Assembly: GCA_900074885.1 (NCBI GenBank)
Contig: FJUW01000041.1
Span: forward strand, 310,001 to 374,000
Origin: Rhynchosporium graminicola
Taxonomy: Eukaryota > Ascomycota > Leotiomycetes > Helotiales > Ploettnerulaceae
Direction of reading: 5' to 3'
Length of the DNA: 64,000 nucleotides
The notes beneath the pieces are model-generated. The model made no database searches, had not been told where the DNA came from, and was given only the letters and a program-made list of their open reading frames with translations. Below, piece by piece: positions 1 through 10,362 of the stretch. The translations under genes were made by a program, and so were the position numbers. The stretch's first letter is position 1; each line of letters opens with the position of its first letter.

Positions 1-704
1 TGATCGCTTGCTCCGAGCAAGAGTGCCGAACTGAGTTCGTGTAGGTATCCCCCATTCTGCGTAAACATCAATTCCGAGGTCCTCGAAGCGTTTCCCCAGC
101 GCATCATTGCAAAGTCCGGAGAAGTCTGGCATTGAATAGACTGAAGTATAGAACGGCTCTGAGTTAGCAGTAGGACAATCGGCAGTATTCGGACGAAGAG
201 TCGGATCTTCCAACCCAGAACTAGATTCCGCCGTGTCGAGGCATAGACAGACGTCCTATTAAGCACCACGGCCACCACAATACATCCTAAAGCCCACTTG
301 CTTGTAGCATAGCTGAAGACGTTCCCTAAGCTCCTAGCACCCTCCATGGTAAACCTATTCGTCAAACCACCCGCCTGTTCCTCTATGTCCACAAGTATCT
401 GTGTGCTGGCGTTTATGGTGTTTTCAGTGCCAAATCCCCCTGCAGCAGCTGTAGTGACAGCATTTGCGACTCCAACATTACCCGTAGCTTCAGGTATAAT
501 CCTCTGTCCCAGCCGTACACCTCCGAACATGTTGTCGACGGCTTCGGGGACGGATAGGATGGAACCCAACTTCATGAACATACGGGGACCGGCAAGGGCC
601 AGATCTTTCGCAGATGGGACGTATTGCGTAGCATTAAATGTCCAGTTCCATGCTCCCCCAAGATCGAATTTGGGAAGAGGCTGGTCGAAGGTTGCGGCGG
701 CCAT
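1..704 (-). CDS. Partial fungal multi-pass membrane protein, N-terminal part
   Basis: On the minus strand an uninterrupted frame starts at the ATG at 704 (protein begins MAAATFDQPL) and runs off the left edge after 234 residues. An in-frame stop lies upstream with no other ATG between, so this start is the natural one. Two hydrophobic stretches are visible, around residues 145-165 (WALGCIVVAVVLNR) and 172-188 (LFVRILPIVLLL), followed by a Cys-containing segment (QCQTSPDF). It resembles the N-terminal region of a conserved ascomycete family of polytopic membrane proteins. From memory, some members are annotated as RING-type ubiquitin ligases, but no RING domain is present in this fragment, so the function is unassigned. 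The frame is well supported by its length and by consistent coding character. Confidence 0.7.
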   Translation of the reverse strand, partial: MAAATFDQPLPKFDLGGAWNWTFNATQYVPSAKDLALAGPRMFMKLGSILSVPEAVDNMFGGVRLGQRIIPEATGNVGVANAVTTAAAGGFGTENTINASTQILVDIEEQAGGLTNRFTMEGARSLGNVFSYATSKWALGCIVVAVVLNRTSVYASTRRNLVLGWKIRLFVRILPIVLLLTQSRSILQSIQCQTSPDFAMMRWGNASRTSELMFTQNGGYLHELSSALLLGASD

Positions 705-1220
705 GATCGTGTTTGATGCGGGGGATTCGATGCCGAAGGTCAGACGATGTGCTCCTTTGGAGGATAGCTCGCATTACCGGAGCATAGAGCGCATGGTAGA
801 AGAAAGAAAATATTAGATGAAGAGTAATTATTCTATCATCAAATTCAGCTCTGATAAACCATTATCATAAGCTCAGTGGCACGCGCATTTAGAAGGAACG
901 ACGGGAAAGCTGCCGATGTTCTGGCACCAGATTCTTGGTTCCCCACGTCCGCGTACTCCATCACAGGAGCACATGGCATGTCTCACAGCGTATCATCATC
1001 ACAACATGTACCTAGAACAATTGACATGTTCTGGTACGATATGTCGCGGCATGTAAATCACATCACATTACCAGTTATTTTAAACCTTGCGCACAGCAAG
1101 TTTACGTTTGTATCGTAGCAACGGTTTTCATTGGTCTCTGATCAAAACGTATGGATGAGTATAGCTGGGTATATTTATATCCTGCCTTCTAGATCTTCTA
1201 GATGAACCACTTCAATTTCC
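705..1220. other. Intergenic, nothing recognised
   Basis: About 500 bp between the partial membrane-protein gene (its 5' side) and the 3' end of SEN34. It presumably holds the promoter of the former and the terminator of the latter. A short open stretch at 876-1118 has no recognisable similarity. No RNA gene or repeat was seen. Confidence 0.5.
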
Positions 1221-2177
1221 TCACATGCCTCCCCATTCGATGCAAAAGGTTCTGACCTTGTCACCCCTCGTAGCCGTTCCTTCGGCTTCACGAACCTCAC
1301 CACCCATCATGAAGCCCTTCTTTACAGATGTGCCTAACCTGCCACCACCAATGATATCGAACATTGGGATATCCTGATCGTAATCATAACCCGTGGCAAG
1401 GAAGTGACTATGAAAACGTAAAGGATCACCTGGGTACACGTTGTAGTTGCATCCAAACCGTAGGCCAGGCATGATGTAGTAGTCTCGAGAGTGTAGGTGT
1501 GCAAAGAGTGCGTACGAGGAAGAAACTGTCGGCTTGAGCTGCTGTGAAGGGTTCTGCGGCTGCGATGAGGTAGGGTAACTGGTTGTTGGGGTGACAGCAA
1601 AAGCATTGACCGTAGGAGATTTGGTCGTGGTGCTTAATCGCTCTGATTTGTTTGACTCATCCTCGAATAGTGATGAAGAGTCATCGGCAACACTCGAAGC
1701 CTCATTGAAAGAGGTATCAGGGCTCGCGTTCTCCGGCGTATCTTTGCCGGCGGCAGCGGCATTTTCTTGGGCTTTCCTGGCCGCATACCTTGCTAAGCCA
1801 ACCTCCGTCTTTTTCTTTGCTTCACTTAGTGCAGCTTTTCTTGCCTTCATCCCAGTTGATCGGAGAGACTCGATGTATGCTTGCTTGTCTGCACCTTGCA
1901 AGGTAGTAAGCAAGTTTTGCTTGTGCCATACCCTGTCATCCACTATGTATGCAACCTCTTTCTCAACCAGCAGCTTGGCATCCTCTGGCATCAACTGCAT
2001 TGGCAAGCCAAAAAACACATTCTGTTGTGGAGACTGCGGGAGACTACCAGTGAGCGTGCCGCATATGTGATGGTTTCTGCGAAGGTAAGTCACAACATTA
2101 ACGTCGAATAGTAGATAGCGTCCAGCAATCAATGAGATTGGTACAGGCTCAGTCACAAAATCAGAACTCCATGCCAT
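1221..2177 (-). CDS. SEN34: tRNA-splicing endonuclease subunit Sen34
   Basis: Single-exon gene of 318 aa. Sen34 is a catalytic subunit of the tRNA splicing endonuclease and cleaves the 3' splice site of intron-containing pre-tRNAs. The N-terminal domain (residues 12-85: PVPISLIAGRYLLFD, then QQNVFFGLPMQLMPEDA) is typical of the family. Residues about 100-140 are a charged helical linker and 145-220 a Ser/Thr-rich disordered insert. The C-terminal nuclease fold (221-318) contains the catalytic triad region: Tyr248 in NVYPGDP, His256 in RFHSHF, and Lys286/287 in GTSVKKGF, with the order and spacing expected of the human protein. The length matches human TSEN34 (about 310 aa). Start, stop and motifs agree, so the gene looks intact. 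Confidence 0.95.
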   Translation of the reverse strand: MAWSSDFVTEPVPISLIAGRYLLFDVNVVTYLRRNHHICGTLTGSLPQSPQQNVFFGLPMQLMPEDAKLLVEKEVAYIVDDRVWHKQNLLTTLQGADKQAYIESLRSTGMKARKAALSEAKKKTEVGLARYAARKAQENAAAAGKDTPENASPDTSFNEASSVADDSSSLFEDESNKSERLSTTTKSPTVNAFAVTPTTSYPTSSQPQNPSQQLKPTVSSSYALFAHLHSRDYYIMPGLRFGCNYNVYPGDPLRFHSHFLATGYDYDQDIPMFDIIGGGRLGTSVKKGFMMGGEVREAEGTATRGDKVRTFCIEWGGM

Positions 2178-2419
2178 TGTAGATGCTCCGTTTGCTTTGA
2201 GTGAAGTTAATCACTGTGTGAAGACTCCTGTTAGCTCCAAGTCTTTGCTAGCAGTGAAGATCAAGTTCGAGATGAATTGCAACAGAATCATAAATTAAAA
2301 CATTTTTGAGCATCATGTCCAGTGTAACTTTTCAGTATGACTGGTGTCAGGGGATTGACAGATCGGATTTGTAATCATAAGATGCAGGAGAGGGATTGAA
2401 GAATAGAAAACAGATAAGT

Positions 2420-3345
2420 GTGCTTACCATACGCTCGCGAATTGGTTGTCGTGATTGTTGCTGGAAAAAAGGACTGCGAGGAAGAGGGAGAGCTTTTTGA
2501 GCTGGATGATCCTAGTGTGGTGTGAAAAGGACCTGCGCGAGCCTTTCCTTTTATGGACAGCCCCAATTTTCTCGAGACCGAGCATGACCTCGAGCTTCTA
2601 CTTGAACCTAACTTTATGCTGTTCAAGAATTGTGTTGGAAGGGAAAATAGGTAAAAGGCCAATTAGTAAACATGGCATATATATGGCTTCTTGTCATTTT
2701 GATCGCTATTCCCATTACACTTTTCATAGGCTTGTGACCCCCTCTTCTAGATGACTGTGGACTAACTCTGTTGTAGCATGGCTGATTGTATCTTCTTGCC
2801 TCGGTGACTCCTTTAGGTTGCGAGTCTCCAATGTGTCCTTCAATCCTCGTCTGGCCCTATTTGACCGGAATTATGTTCACACTGTCACGTCAAACGGGCA
2901 CGGAACTTGGAACCAAATTGAAATGGACGACATGCTTGGAGAAAGCCCTCGCAGCTCCATTGACTCGGATTCTATACCCCGATAGTTCAAGGCCAATGCG
3001 TTTACTATGTCCAAGTAAGATCCCGCATCTATCGGACCTACCTTTGACAAAAATTGGAGCAATTCATATTTTGTCGTAACCTATGATTCTCTGCACATGT
3101 CTCCCACCCTCAACCTGCCACTCCAATGTCGCAACTAGCATTTCTATCATATCAAATTGGCTGCACAGTCAATGGAAAACCAGCCTGTGAGTACGTAGGA
3201 AATTCTAACAAGCTGCGATTCCCTTTCTACTAAGCTGTTATGATGCTTGTAATCAAACTAGATCGAGTCCAAATGTCAAGGACATCCGTGGCTGTGAGAT
3301 CAAATCAAATACTCGAATACAGCCTCGATATTACTTTCTCCTTCT
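2420..3345 (+). pseudogene. Relic of a fungal multi-exon gene, C-to-T type stops
   Basis: Plus-strand coding-like stretches lie between SEN34 and ELP4 but cannot be joined into an open gene. The first (about 2430-2647) reads KDCEEEGELFELDDPS, meets TGA at 2523, then continues FMDSPNFLETEHDLELLLEP. A second (about 2775-3190) reads NGHGTWNQIEMDDMLGESP, then TAG (2983), TAA (3016) and TAG (3136), with coding-like sequence between the stops (DPASIGPTFDKNWSNSYFVV). Each stop is one C-to-T change away from CGA, CAG or CAA. A Cys-containing tail (GCTVNGKPAC) is followed by an intron-like GTACGT...CTAG. This resembles a large fungal family of Cys-containing, probably extracellular proteins. That is recollection only, so no name is given. 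A rare intron pattern could in principle rescue part of it. Confidence 0.5.
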
Positions 3346-3535
3346 TCTTCTTCTGCGCAGTTAAGACATGTTTGCTAACATACTTGCAGGCTACTTATCG
3401 CCTTTCTATGTAGAGACTATTCAAGGGTACGTGCACAGCTTTCGCCAATCGGCGACTTCCTTTTCACCAAGCTACTACGTTGCTTTTAATCAACCTAGAT
3501 CGAGTTCGATTATCAAGAAATCTGTGAGAATGAGA
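3218..3535. repeat. Diverged short duplication, two copies about 240 bp apart
   Basis: The segment around 3218-3285 and the segment around 3450-3518 align over about 65 bp at roughly 75 percent identity. Both end in a splice-acceptor-like AATCAAMCTAGATCGAGT and both begin near a GTACGT donor-like site. It looks like a tandem duplication of an intron plus the start of the following exon of the neighbouring gene relic. Confidence 0.5.
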
Positions 3536-3687
3536 CCCATCCGAAATCCTGAGATTAGCCTTTATTCTTTTCCGCTTCGCATTTCATGCGCTCAAAACAT
3601 TTCATGTCCGCTGACATGTCCTGCAGAACAATTATCGCAATTCTGAAGTACTTAAAAACTGCCAACGCCCTCCCACCTTCCCCCGCT

Positions 3688-4931
3688 TCAAAATTCAATA
3701 TCAACCTTCGTCGCCTTCCCACCCCCATGCTCAATCTTTCCTTGCTGCGCCTCCTCATCTCCCTCCACAGGCGGCAAACTAAACGGCTTTATCACCAACC
3801 CTTTCCTCCTACTTAGCGTAAATGCCAAATCATTAACAAATCCACTCGCCTCGCCTCCACCACCGCATTTCTCGTGGAAAACCGGCAACCTATGGATCTT
3901 CAACATGCCTTGTGGAGGTTCTTCCTGCACTGTTGCTGTAGGATTTATTTTTGTGGCTGTTGCGGTTGAGGGGAAGGGAGCGAGTTCTAGCACGCCGTCG
4001 GAGAGGAGTTCCATCCACCGGGTTAGGCCGGTGTGGCGTGAGTAGAGGGTCAAGGGGAGCGTGATAATGGCTGTCAATTGTGTTGGATGCTTGCGGAGAA
4101 GGGCGCGGAGAGCGTGCAGGAATTGCAGGATGTGTTCTGGTTTGCAAGCTGATGCTGGGTAAATGGCTGGAGAGAGGATGTTGGGTACGACGATGCGGTG
4201 GATGTTTTTTGGAGGCAAAGCTGATATCTGAGAAGTGATATGGGACAGGAAACCTGTAAATGGAGATACTGTACTATCCTGGTCCTTGAAATCCAGGTTG
4301 GTTCTTGTCGATAAAGGTACGAACCTCATATTCGAGGGAGAAGGTAGAATAAGCCGTTTGCTCAAATCGAAGTCATGGCAAAAAACTGCCGTGCTTGCAG
4401 CATCTGATGTGCCTTTAAGAGGTGATGTGTTCCTGTCTGTTCATTATAAGCAATCTCATAAACCTCATTTAAACACATTTTACGAATTGACTAACCTTTC
4501 GAGCCACTTCCAAACTCGCCCAATCTCTCATACCTCCAAGCAATCTTCATCTTCTCCTCCACTTCTCCCTTGGCCCTCCTCTCCTTCCCATCCTCTGTTC
4601 CCAGACCAGGTAATTCCCTTCCCCACGGTTCGCTCATCCCAAGCACGTGCACATGATGTCCCTGAACAATTCCCTCTGCAGCATAATACCGTACCAACGC
4701 ACCGGCAAAATCTGTCGTGCCATTCTCCTCGATGAAGAGAGATGTTCCTAATGCAAGACCTGAGTGACCAGAAAGTAAAGAGTCCAGTGAGTGTGTTCCC
4801 GTAGAAGTTGTTAAGCGTCCATCCAAAGGTGAAGGTCGGACGCCTTGCGGAAGTATGACTTTGGCTGTGACTGGTACCGTAGGCGATGAGCCTCCTGGTT
4901 GAGGAACGACGTTACGTTTTCGGAATGCCAT
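3688..4931 (-). CDS. ELP4: Elongator complex protein 4 (Elp4/PAXNEB)
   Basis: Two exons, complement(join(3688..4436, 4496..4931)), 394 aa. The donor is GTTAGT and the acceptor is CAG. An alternative CAG four bases on breaks the frame, which fixes the junction. Elp4 is part of the Elp4-6 hexameric RecA-like ring of Elongator, which binds tRNA and is needed for U34 wobble-uridine modification. Visible features are the N-terminal MAFRKRNV, the region around SGHSGLALGTSLFIEE (the degenerate P-loop position), KIAWRYERLGEF just before the intron, and VFCHDFDLSKRL just after it. The C-terminus carries RKGLVIKPFSLPPVE, as in other fungal Elp4 proteins. It is divergent from RPB8 with about 470 bp between the starts, so they probably share a promoter region. 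Confidence 0.93.
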
Positions 4932-5403
4932 ATCAAAAATAGTTCGGTCTACAAAATGTTGAGGATGAGTACAAAAGTCGGTTAACTATTTACTCTACAA
5001 GAGCGATTGCAGGGGTGAAATCCGGATAATAGTTCCGCCGAGCTACTAATGCAAGGTATTTTTTTATCTTTCCGCAATCGACAACCCCTCCAACATCATA
5101 GATACCAGAAATCCCTTTGCCTGATCACCATTTTTAATCGAGCCGCCGGTATCTCTGTATAGCGTACATATTGCCTAGGTCCTTCGCAAGCTCTGATCTT
5201 CGAGCATATCGCAATATTCTCGTACCTTAACCAATTGCGAAAGCTCGACTTCTTTGTATCTGGAAAGCCCGTACTTTTTTGCGCGCCCAACTCTCTGAAT
5301 CTTCACCAACACTTCTCACCTCCGACCAATTTTACTACGACTGCAACATTCACAGATCTATCCCCAGCAGTCTCATAAACCTCAGGGTCACCTCAACCCC
5401 ACG
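4932..5403. promoter_or_regulatory. Divergent ELP4/RPB8 promoter region
   Basis: The 472-bp interval separates the two divergent start codons. Pyrimidine-rich tracts on the RPB8 side are typical of fungal housekeeping promoters. No specific factor site can be assigned. Confidence 0.45.
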
Positions 5404-5922
5404 ATGGCGACCTCCGGGGACTCCCAACTCTTCGACGAGCACTTCACCGTAACGACCTTCGACCAATCGAAGTATGACCGTGTTGCGCGAATCGGCGGCA
5501 CTTCCAGCGATTCCCAAACCGTCATGACGCTTGACATCAACAACGAGCTCTATCCTCTCTCCGTCGGTGAAACCATTCACGTCGTGCTGGCCAATAGCTT
5601 GAGTCTGGACGGAAGTAAAGATGACGGGAAGGGATGGAGAGACGTTAGTAGGAATGGACCAGGGGGAGAGACGACGCTCGCCGATATGTTTGATTATGTG
5701 TGTCATGGGAAGATTTATAAGTTCGAGGATGGGGAGGATGGGAATACGATGTGAGTTGTTACCTATTTGGGAAGGGAGGGGTTTCGAGTGGAAGGCATGT
5801 GCTAATTCAGGTGTAGTAAGGCTTACGTCTCTTTCGGGGGGCTGTTGATGGCGCTTGAGGGTCCTTACAAGAAACTTACACCCCTGAGAGTTGACTATGT
5901 CTATCTCCTTGTCAAGAAATAA
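5404..5922 (+). CDS. RPB8: RNA polymerases I, II and III subunit RPABC3 (Rpb8)
   Basis: Two exons, join(5404..5750, 5817..5922), 150 aa, close to the 146 aa of yeast Rpb8. The intron has a GTGAGT donor and a GTGTAG acceptor. Joining it gives the family signature KAYVSFGGLLMALEGPY and the C-terminus DYVYLLVKK. The N-terminal half begins MATSGDSQLFDEHFTV and contains SLSLDG and the MFDYVCHGKIYKFE segment that leads into the intron. Rpb8 is a small OB-fold subunit common to all three nuclear RNA polymerases. The gene is intact. Confidence 0.96.
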
Positions 5923-6828
5923 ACTCTCCACCTGCAATGACACGATCAAGGAGGCATACACGGGCAAACGTCTTCTGGATTTCGAATACCGCATATGAGC
6001 AATCATACACATTTCTCGCACAACCTAGTCCGAGCTGCCAATTGAGAGAGAACAGATTTCGATTTGGCTTGCCCTGAGCTTTGCAGCTTCACGCATGCCA
6101 CGATAACTTGTCTCGAAATCTTTGGCGTGTGTTGCAATTTGTTACATTATTGCAAGTGGTTAACTGGGAAGCGAATATTTGAATGGGCAGTTCTACTGTC
6201 ACTCTGTACTCATGAAGAGCCGAGAGTCTAAAGACCTGAATGCAATGGCGGTCGAAATAATCGTTATTTTTTCGAGATCGGTCTATTCACCATTGCTCAT
6301 TTTCTTGGACTGAAGATGCTTCTACCCCTCTGCTACCTTACATGAGGGCATTAGACGGAATTTGCTGCTTTGTCGACACCGCGATCACGACTTTTCTTTC
6401 TCGAGCATGGACCTGGTTGGATACGCCAGAAGGCGTTAAGGATTTCAAAAGCAAGCTTGCTCGGGCGTTGGCAAATGGCTAGCTAGATAGCTCTAGAATA
6501 CAAGAACAAGGTCCAGATCTCCCTGTCTGCAGCAAGACTATACCACTACCGCCGCATATATAAATTCTCCAAATCCCCTCTCTCCGTCTGTAACTCAAGA
6601 CGTCGGTCGTCTCCATACTTGCTTCTTGCCTCATTCTCACCTCGATTTCATCATCCCCAACCACGCGCCGACTTCCTGACTTTCTGACTTCCTGTCCTCC
6701 TTCTTGATCTTCAACCATACCCAGCTTCAACCAAGAGCCCAAGAGGTCCCTACCTCCGGCATTCTACACCTTCTCTCTATTTCCCAACTTTCCGTCTTTT
6801 CGATAGCTTTCCTGGGTCCCCTCCGCTT
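5923..6828. other. Intergenic between convergent RPB8 and Hikeshi genes
   Basis: About 900 bp holding two convergent 3' ends. The frame at 5350-6021 on the minus strand is the complement of RPB8. No repeat, RNA gene or further coding sequence was recognised. Confidence 0.5.
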
Positions 6829-7637
6829 TCAGTCATCATCCCTCTCCAAAAACCCCGGATCATTCCTAACCCTCCCCTCGAATTTCCTCCACCACTCCTC
6901 AAACGCCTTCAACGGCACGACTTCCACACCACCATTAACATTTCCACTGAAACTCGCCAGGAAGTTGAACGCGTTCTTGATGATCCTCTGCGCTAGGACT
7001 AGAGTATCCGGTGTTTTCTTTGCGGCTGGTGAAGAGAGGACGAGGGCTTGAGAGGTGGAGATGGTGGCGGTAGACCGCAAGGACGCGATTTGAGCAGATA
7101 CCGCAGAGGCGGGCTCGAGGGATATGCCGAGTGTGATTGTTCCTTCTCCGTTTCCTGATCCGATTGATGACATGTCGTCTGCGTCCATATCTACTTCTGC
7201 GATCCCGCCCGTGCTATTACTCGGCGTCGAAGATCCGGAACCCAGACCAGATAACTTAAACACGGCACTCTCTTTGCCAGGCCCGATTCCGCCGAGGAAT
7301 TTAAATGCTGGTCCTGCGTTCTGAGAGGGCAGGGATATGTAGACTGCTGCTGCGGTGTCGGGGGGGAGTGTTATGCCTGGGAGGAGGAAGACGACTGTGT
7401 TACAAGAATTAATCAGCCCGGCACTTTTCCAATCTCAATTTAAATGCAAAGGGAGATGCGACACAGTGGAAGGAGAATAAGCAAGTAGTGAAGTTACATA
7501 CCGATATGCGAAAATTCCTTCCCAATTCTAGGTAATGTGTATACAAACGAGGTCTGCGAAGGCACGGAGGTAGGTGTAGTTATGCATGGTGCGCCGGTGG
7601 GTATCACGCCAAAGAGCTGGGGAAGCGGTTCGCCCAT
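6829..7637 (-). CDS. OPI10: Hikeshi/OPI10 family protein
   Basis: Two exons, complement(join(6829..7394, 7502..7637)), 233 aa. The donor is GTATGT and the acceptor CACAG. The join gives FSHIVVFLLPG, the conserved start of the Hikeshi core. Exon 1 encodes MGEPLPQLFGVIPTGAPC. Exon 2 continues PPDTAAAVYISLP, then FKFLGGIGPGKESAVFKLSGL, all family hallmarks. The C-terminal part is helical (IIKNAFNFLASFSG, then FEEWWRKFEGR). Animal Hikeshi imports Hsp70 into the nucleus during heat shock. Yeast Opi10 is the orthologue and has been linked to phospholipid phenotypes. The length is slightly above the usual 190-210 aa because of a Ser/Gly-rich loop (about residues 120-150). It is divergent from the Nudix gene, 537 bp away. 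Confidence 0.9.
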
Positions 7638-8174
7638 TATGGCTTATGGCTTTAATTCTGAAGATACTATATAGATCTCCTGTTTTTGTGATCTGAGAGT
7701 GAGGTGTGGCCGTGTGAGGTCTTGAGGCGCAAGGCTCGAGGAGGGGTTCTAGTGATTGCTTTGGCAAGAAACTTTTTTGGATGTGATAAATAGGAATCTG
7801 GCAGTAGATAATTGATTATACGAGAATTTTGCTTCGTAATTAAAGTTTTCTGAAAGGGGAATAAATGAGTATGATTTTTTTTTTTAACTACAAATCTAGA
7901 AACTTCTTAGTATTGCCAGAGGGTTGAAGAAGAATCGATGTGACCCGTGGACAGCGGAGAGGAAGATGTGGGGGGTCGGGTGAACAAAAGAGCTCTGGTG
8001 GGGTGATTTCTTGGCGAGCAGTAAACGAACGTCAACATACATACAATACTTTGGCTAGGTACCTACCTATCTACCTTAGCCAGGTAGCTAAATGCTTCAT
8101 CATACTACTAGAGCATTTCACGACTACAACAACCCAATTTTGGGAAATCTGGATTAAAAAAAAAAGAAAGAGAT
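7638..8174. promoter_or_regulatory. Divergent Hikeshi/Nudix promoter region
   Basis: 537 bp between divergent start codons. It contains a poly-T run near 7877-7887 and CCTACCTA/TAGGTA motifs near 8058-8084, but nothing that can be named. The open stretch at 7940-8203 has no similarity. Confidence 0.4.
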
Positions 8175-9371
8175 ATGAAGTCGAATCTAGATCTGATCAA
8201 TGAGTGCGATGTGTAAGTCAAGATATAATTTCCCATGTGTTTTGGTGCTAGAGAGAACAATGGCGGGGTAGTTTTGATATTGAAACTACCTACCCATCGT
8301 CTTGCGCTGCTATCTCAGGTCTAATGTCAGGAGACTCCTGGTAATGCTTTAAGTATTCTCTCCTGGTCTCAAACTTCTACTCTCCTCTCTTCCTGTCCTC
8401 CTACCAAGAAGTCAGCTAACCACCCTCTCAGATTTCCCTACTCCTCCACCTCCGCTCACACCACCCTCCTCTCAACCCTCTACACACTCCTCTCTCCCAC
8501 CGGCACACCCATAGGCTACCTCACGGAACGCGTCTTCACAGCCCTCGCAAAAGTGCCCATCAGCATAAAAGGCGAGCTTGAAGTAAACCGTACGCGCCGC
8601 ACCATCTCCGCATTCCAACAAGCCGACGAGCCCTCCCGGTCCGCCGCCGTCGCAGCAACAATGGCGTACTGGCGCTCCAACAACACATTCTCCATCCTCC
8701 AAGGCTGGCGCGACGAGCTCTACCCCGTCTACGGCACCAGCAACGACCTCATATTCAACATCGAACGCTCCGCCAGCGCACTCTTCGGCGTCGTCACATA
8801 CGGCGTGCACATGATGGCCTACACGCGCGTCCCCATAACGCCGTCCGACGAACACGGGATCAAACTCTGGGTTCCGCGCCGCGCGAGGACGAAACAGACC
8901 TATCCGGGAATGCTAGACAACACAGTCGCGGGCGGCATGGCGAGCGGTGAGAGTGCACTGGATTGCATCGTAAGGGAATGTCAGGAGGAAGCTTCACTCC
9001 CTGCAGATCTCGTGCGGGCAAACATCAAATCCCACGCTCCAATAACATATGTCTATATCCGGGACTCACGCGCCGGCGGGGAAACAGGGTTGATCCAGCC
9101 TGAATGCCAATATATTTTCGATCTAGAACTTCCAGATGGAGTGGAATGTAAACCGTGCGATGAGGAGGTGGAGTTGTTTTATTCGATGGGGGTGGACGAG
9201 GTAAAGGAGAAACTATCTGCAGGGGAATTCAAGCCCAACTGTGCGTTGGCCATGCTGGACTTCTTCGTGAGGTGGAAGATGTTGACGAGGGAGAACGAGA
9301 AGGATTTTGACGAAGTGGTGAGGCGGTTGCATAGGAAGTTGGAGTTTCCTGGACCGCATAGCAAGGATTAG
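8175..9371 (+). CDS. Nudix hydrolase with N-terminal DUF4743-type domain
   Basis: Two exons, join(8175..8212, 8432..9371), 325 aa. Exon 1 encodes only MKSNLDLINECD plus two bases. The GTAAGT donor and CTCAG acceptor give MKSNLDLINECDVFPYSST, which is why the start is placed at 8175 rather than at an internal ATG. The N-terminal part is the DUF4743 region usual for this family. The Nudix box is at about residues 180-202 (GGMASGESALDCIVRECQEEAS) and has the glycine, first glutamate and RE..EE residues needed for metal binding. It resembles yeast YJR142W and plant/fungal proteins described as oxo-thiamine diphosphate or general nucleotide-diphosphate phosphatases. The substrate is inferred, not shown. 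Confidence 0.9.
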
Positions 9372-10362
9372 GAGTTTTAGGGAAGGGGGTAAATGCTCAT
9401 TGATATCCTGAGAAACTCAGGAGAGTTCTAAGAATCTACTCGTCTGAAATCCTTATGAAAGAAAAAAAAATATGATCAAGGCATAGATGGATCCACTTCG
9501 AGAAGGAGAACTAAGATTCCACATTTTGGTCCGGTACTGCTACTTACCCGTCAGTCAACAGGATTGGAAAGGAGTGAGTGATCCTATTTCTACCGCTTTG
9601 AGCGGAAACCGGCGCACTGCTTGATGAAAGTCAAAGGCTCGCTCGCTGTTCAGCCATAGTTCTCGAAGAGAGAAAAGAACTCACGAGCGAGCTTGTACAC
9701 GCAATTTCGCAAACTTCGTAACTTTAAAGTCGGTCAGGGGCATTATTGACACATCGCGAAATCACCACACTACCGTCGGTAGTAAGCGAGCTTGTTGACA
9801 TGATACCTACAAAGTATGATCAAGATCAAGAAGAGGGAAAATAATTTGGTCTTATTCAAATGTAGCACGTTGTGCTCATAATTCGTTACTCTACTTCCAC
9901 TACTCTGTCATCACATCCAATCCCTCTCTCTCGCCAACTCTACAACTCATAGATACCTGCCCCAACTTGCCGATGCGAAAAAGTGTACATACTTTTCAGA
10001 CACCCAAGCGAGCTCAAAGAAGCCTCATAAAGCATTGACTCAAACGTGAGCCAACAAGTGAAAGACTTTCACGAGAAAAAAGAAACCCCTGCCCAAGTAA
10101 ACAAACGCCTTTGCACCTGATAACAAAAGTCGCGCCCGATCCAGTCGATTCGTTCATGATGGCAAGAAAAGCACAAACGCCAGCTCCGTCCAATCTCCAA
10201 ATATTTGCGCCGTCGCTAATTAGGTAGGTAGGTCGTTGTTGTTGGCAGGTTTGTTGGTTCTGTTTCCGGTTTCGGTTCTGTTCGTATCCTGATCCCAACA
10301 CTTATTTTCTTCTTCACCTCTTCACCGTATTCGACTCCAAATATCTTCATCACGACAGCACA
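9372..10362. other. Intergenic between convergent Nudix and apyrase genes
   Basis: About 990 bp containing both 3' ends. Short AGCGAGCTTG-like words recur several times between 9630 and 10015 (for example at 9685, 9785 and 10006), but spacing is irregular and no element was identified. No gene was seen. Confidence 0.45.

Noticed and set aside
346..816. Plus-strand frame of about 156 codons
   Set aside because: It is the complement of a longer, better minus-strand frame (1-704) with membrane-protein character.
2375..2662. Minus-strand Ser-rich frame
   Set aside because: Complement of the plus-strand gene relic; low-complexity serine run typical of an antisense shadow.
5350..6021. Minus-strand frame of about 220 codons
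   Set aside because: Lies antisense to the RPB8 exons, which are certain.
8472..8855. Minus-strand Cys/Gly-rich frame
   Set aside because: Antisense to the Nudix coding region.
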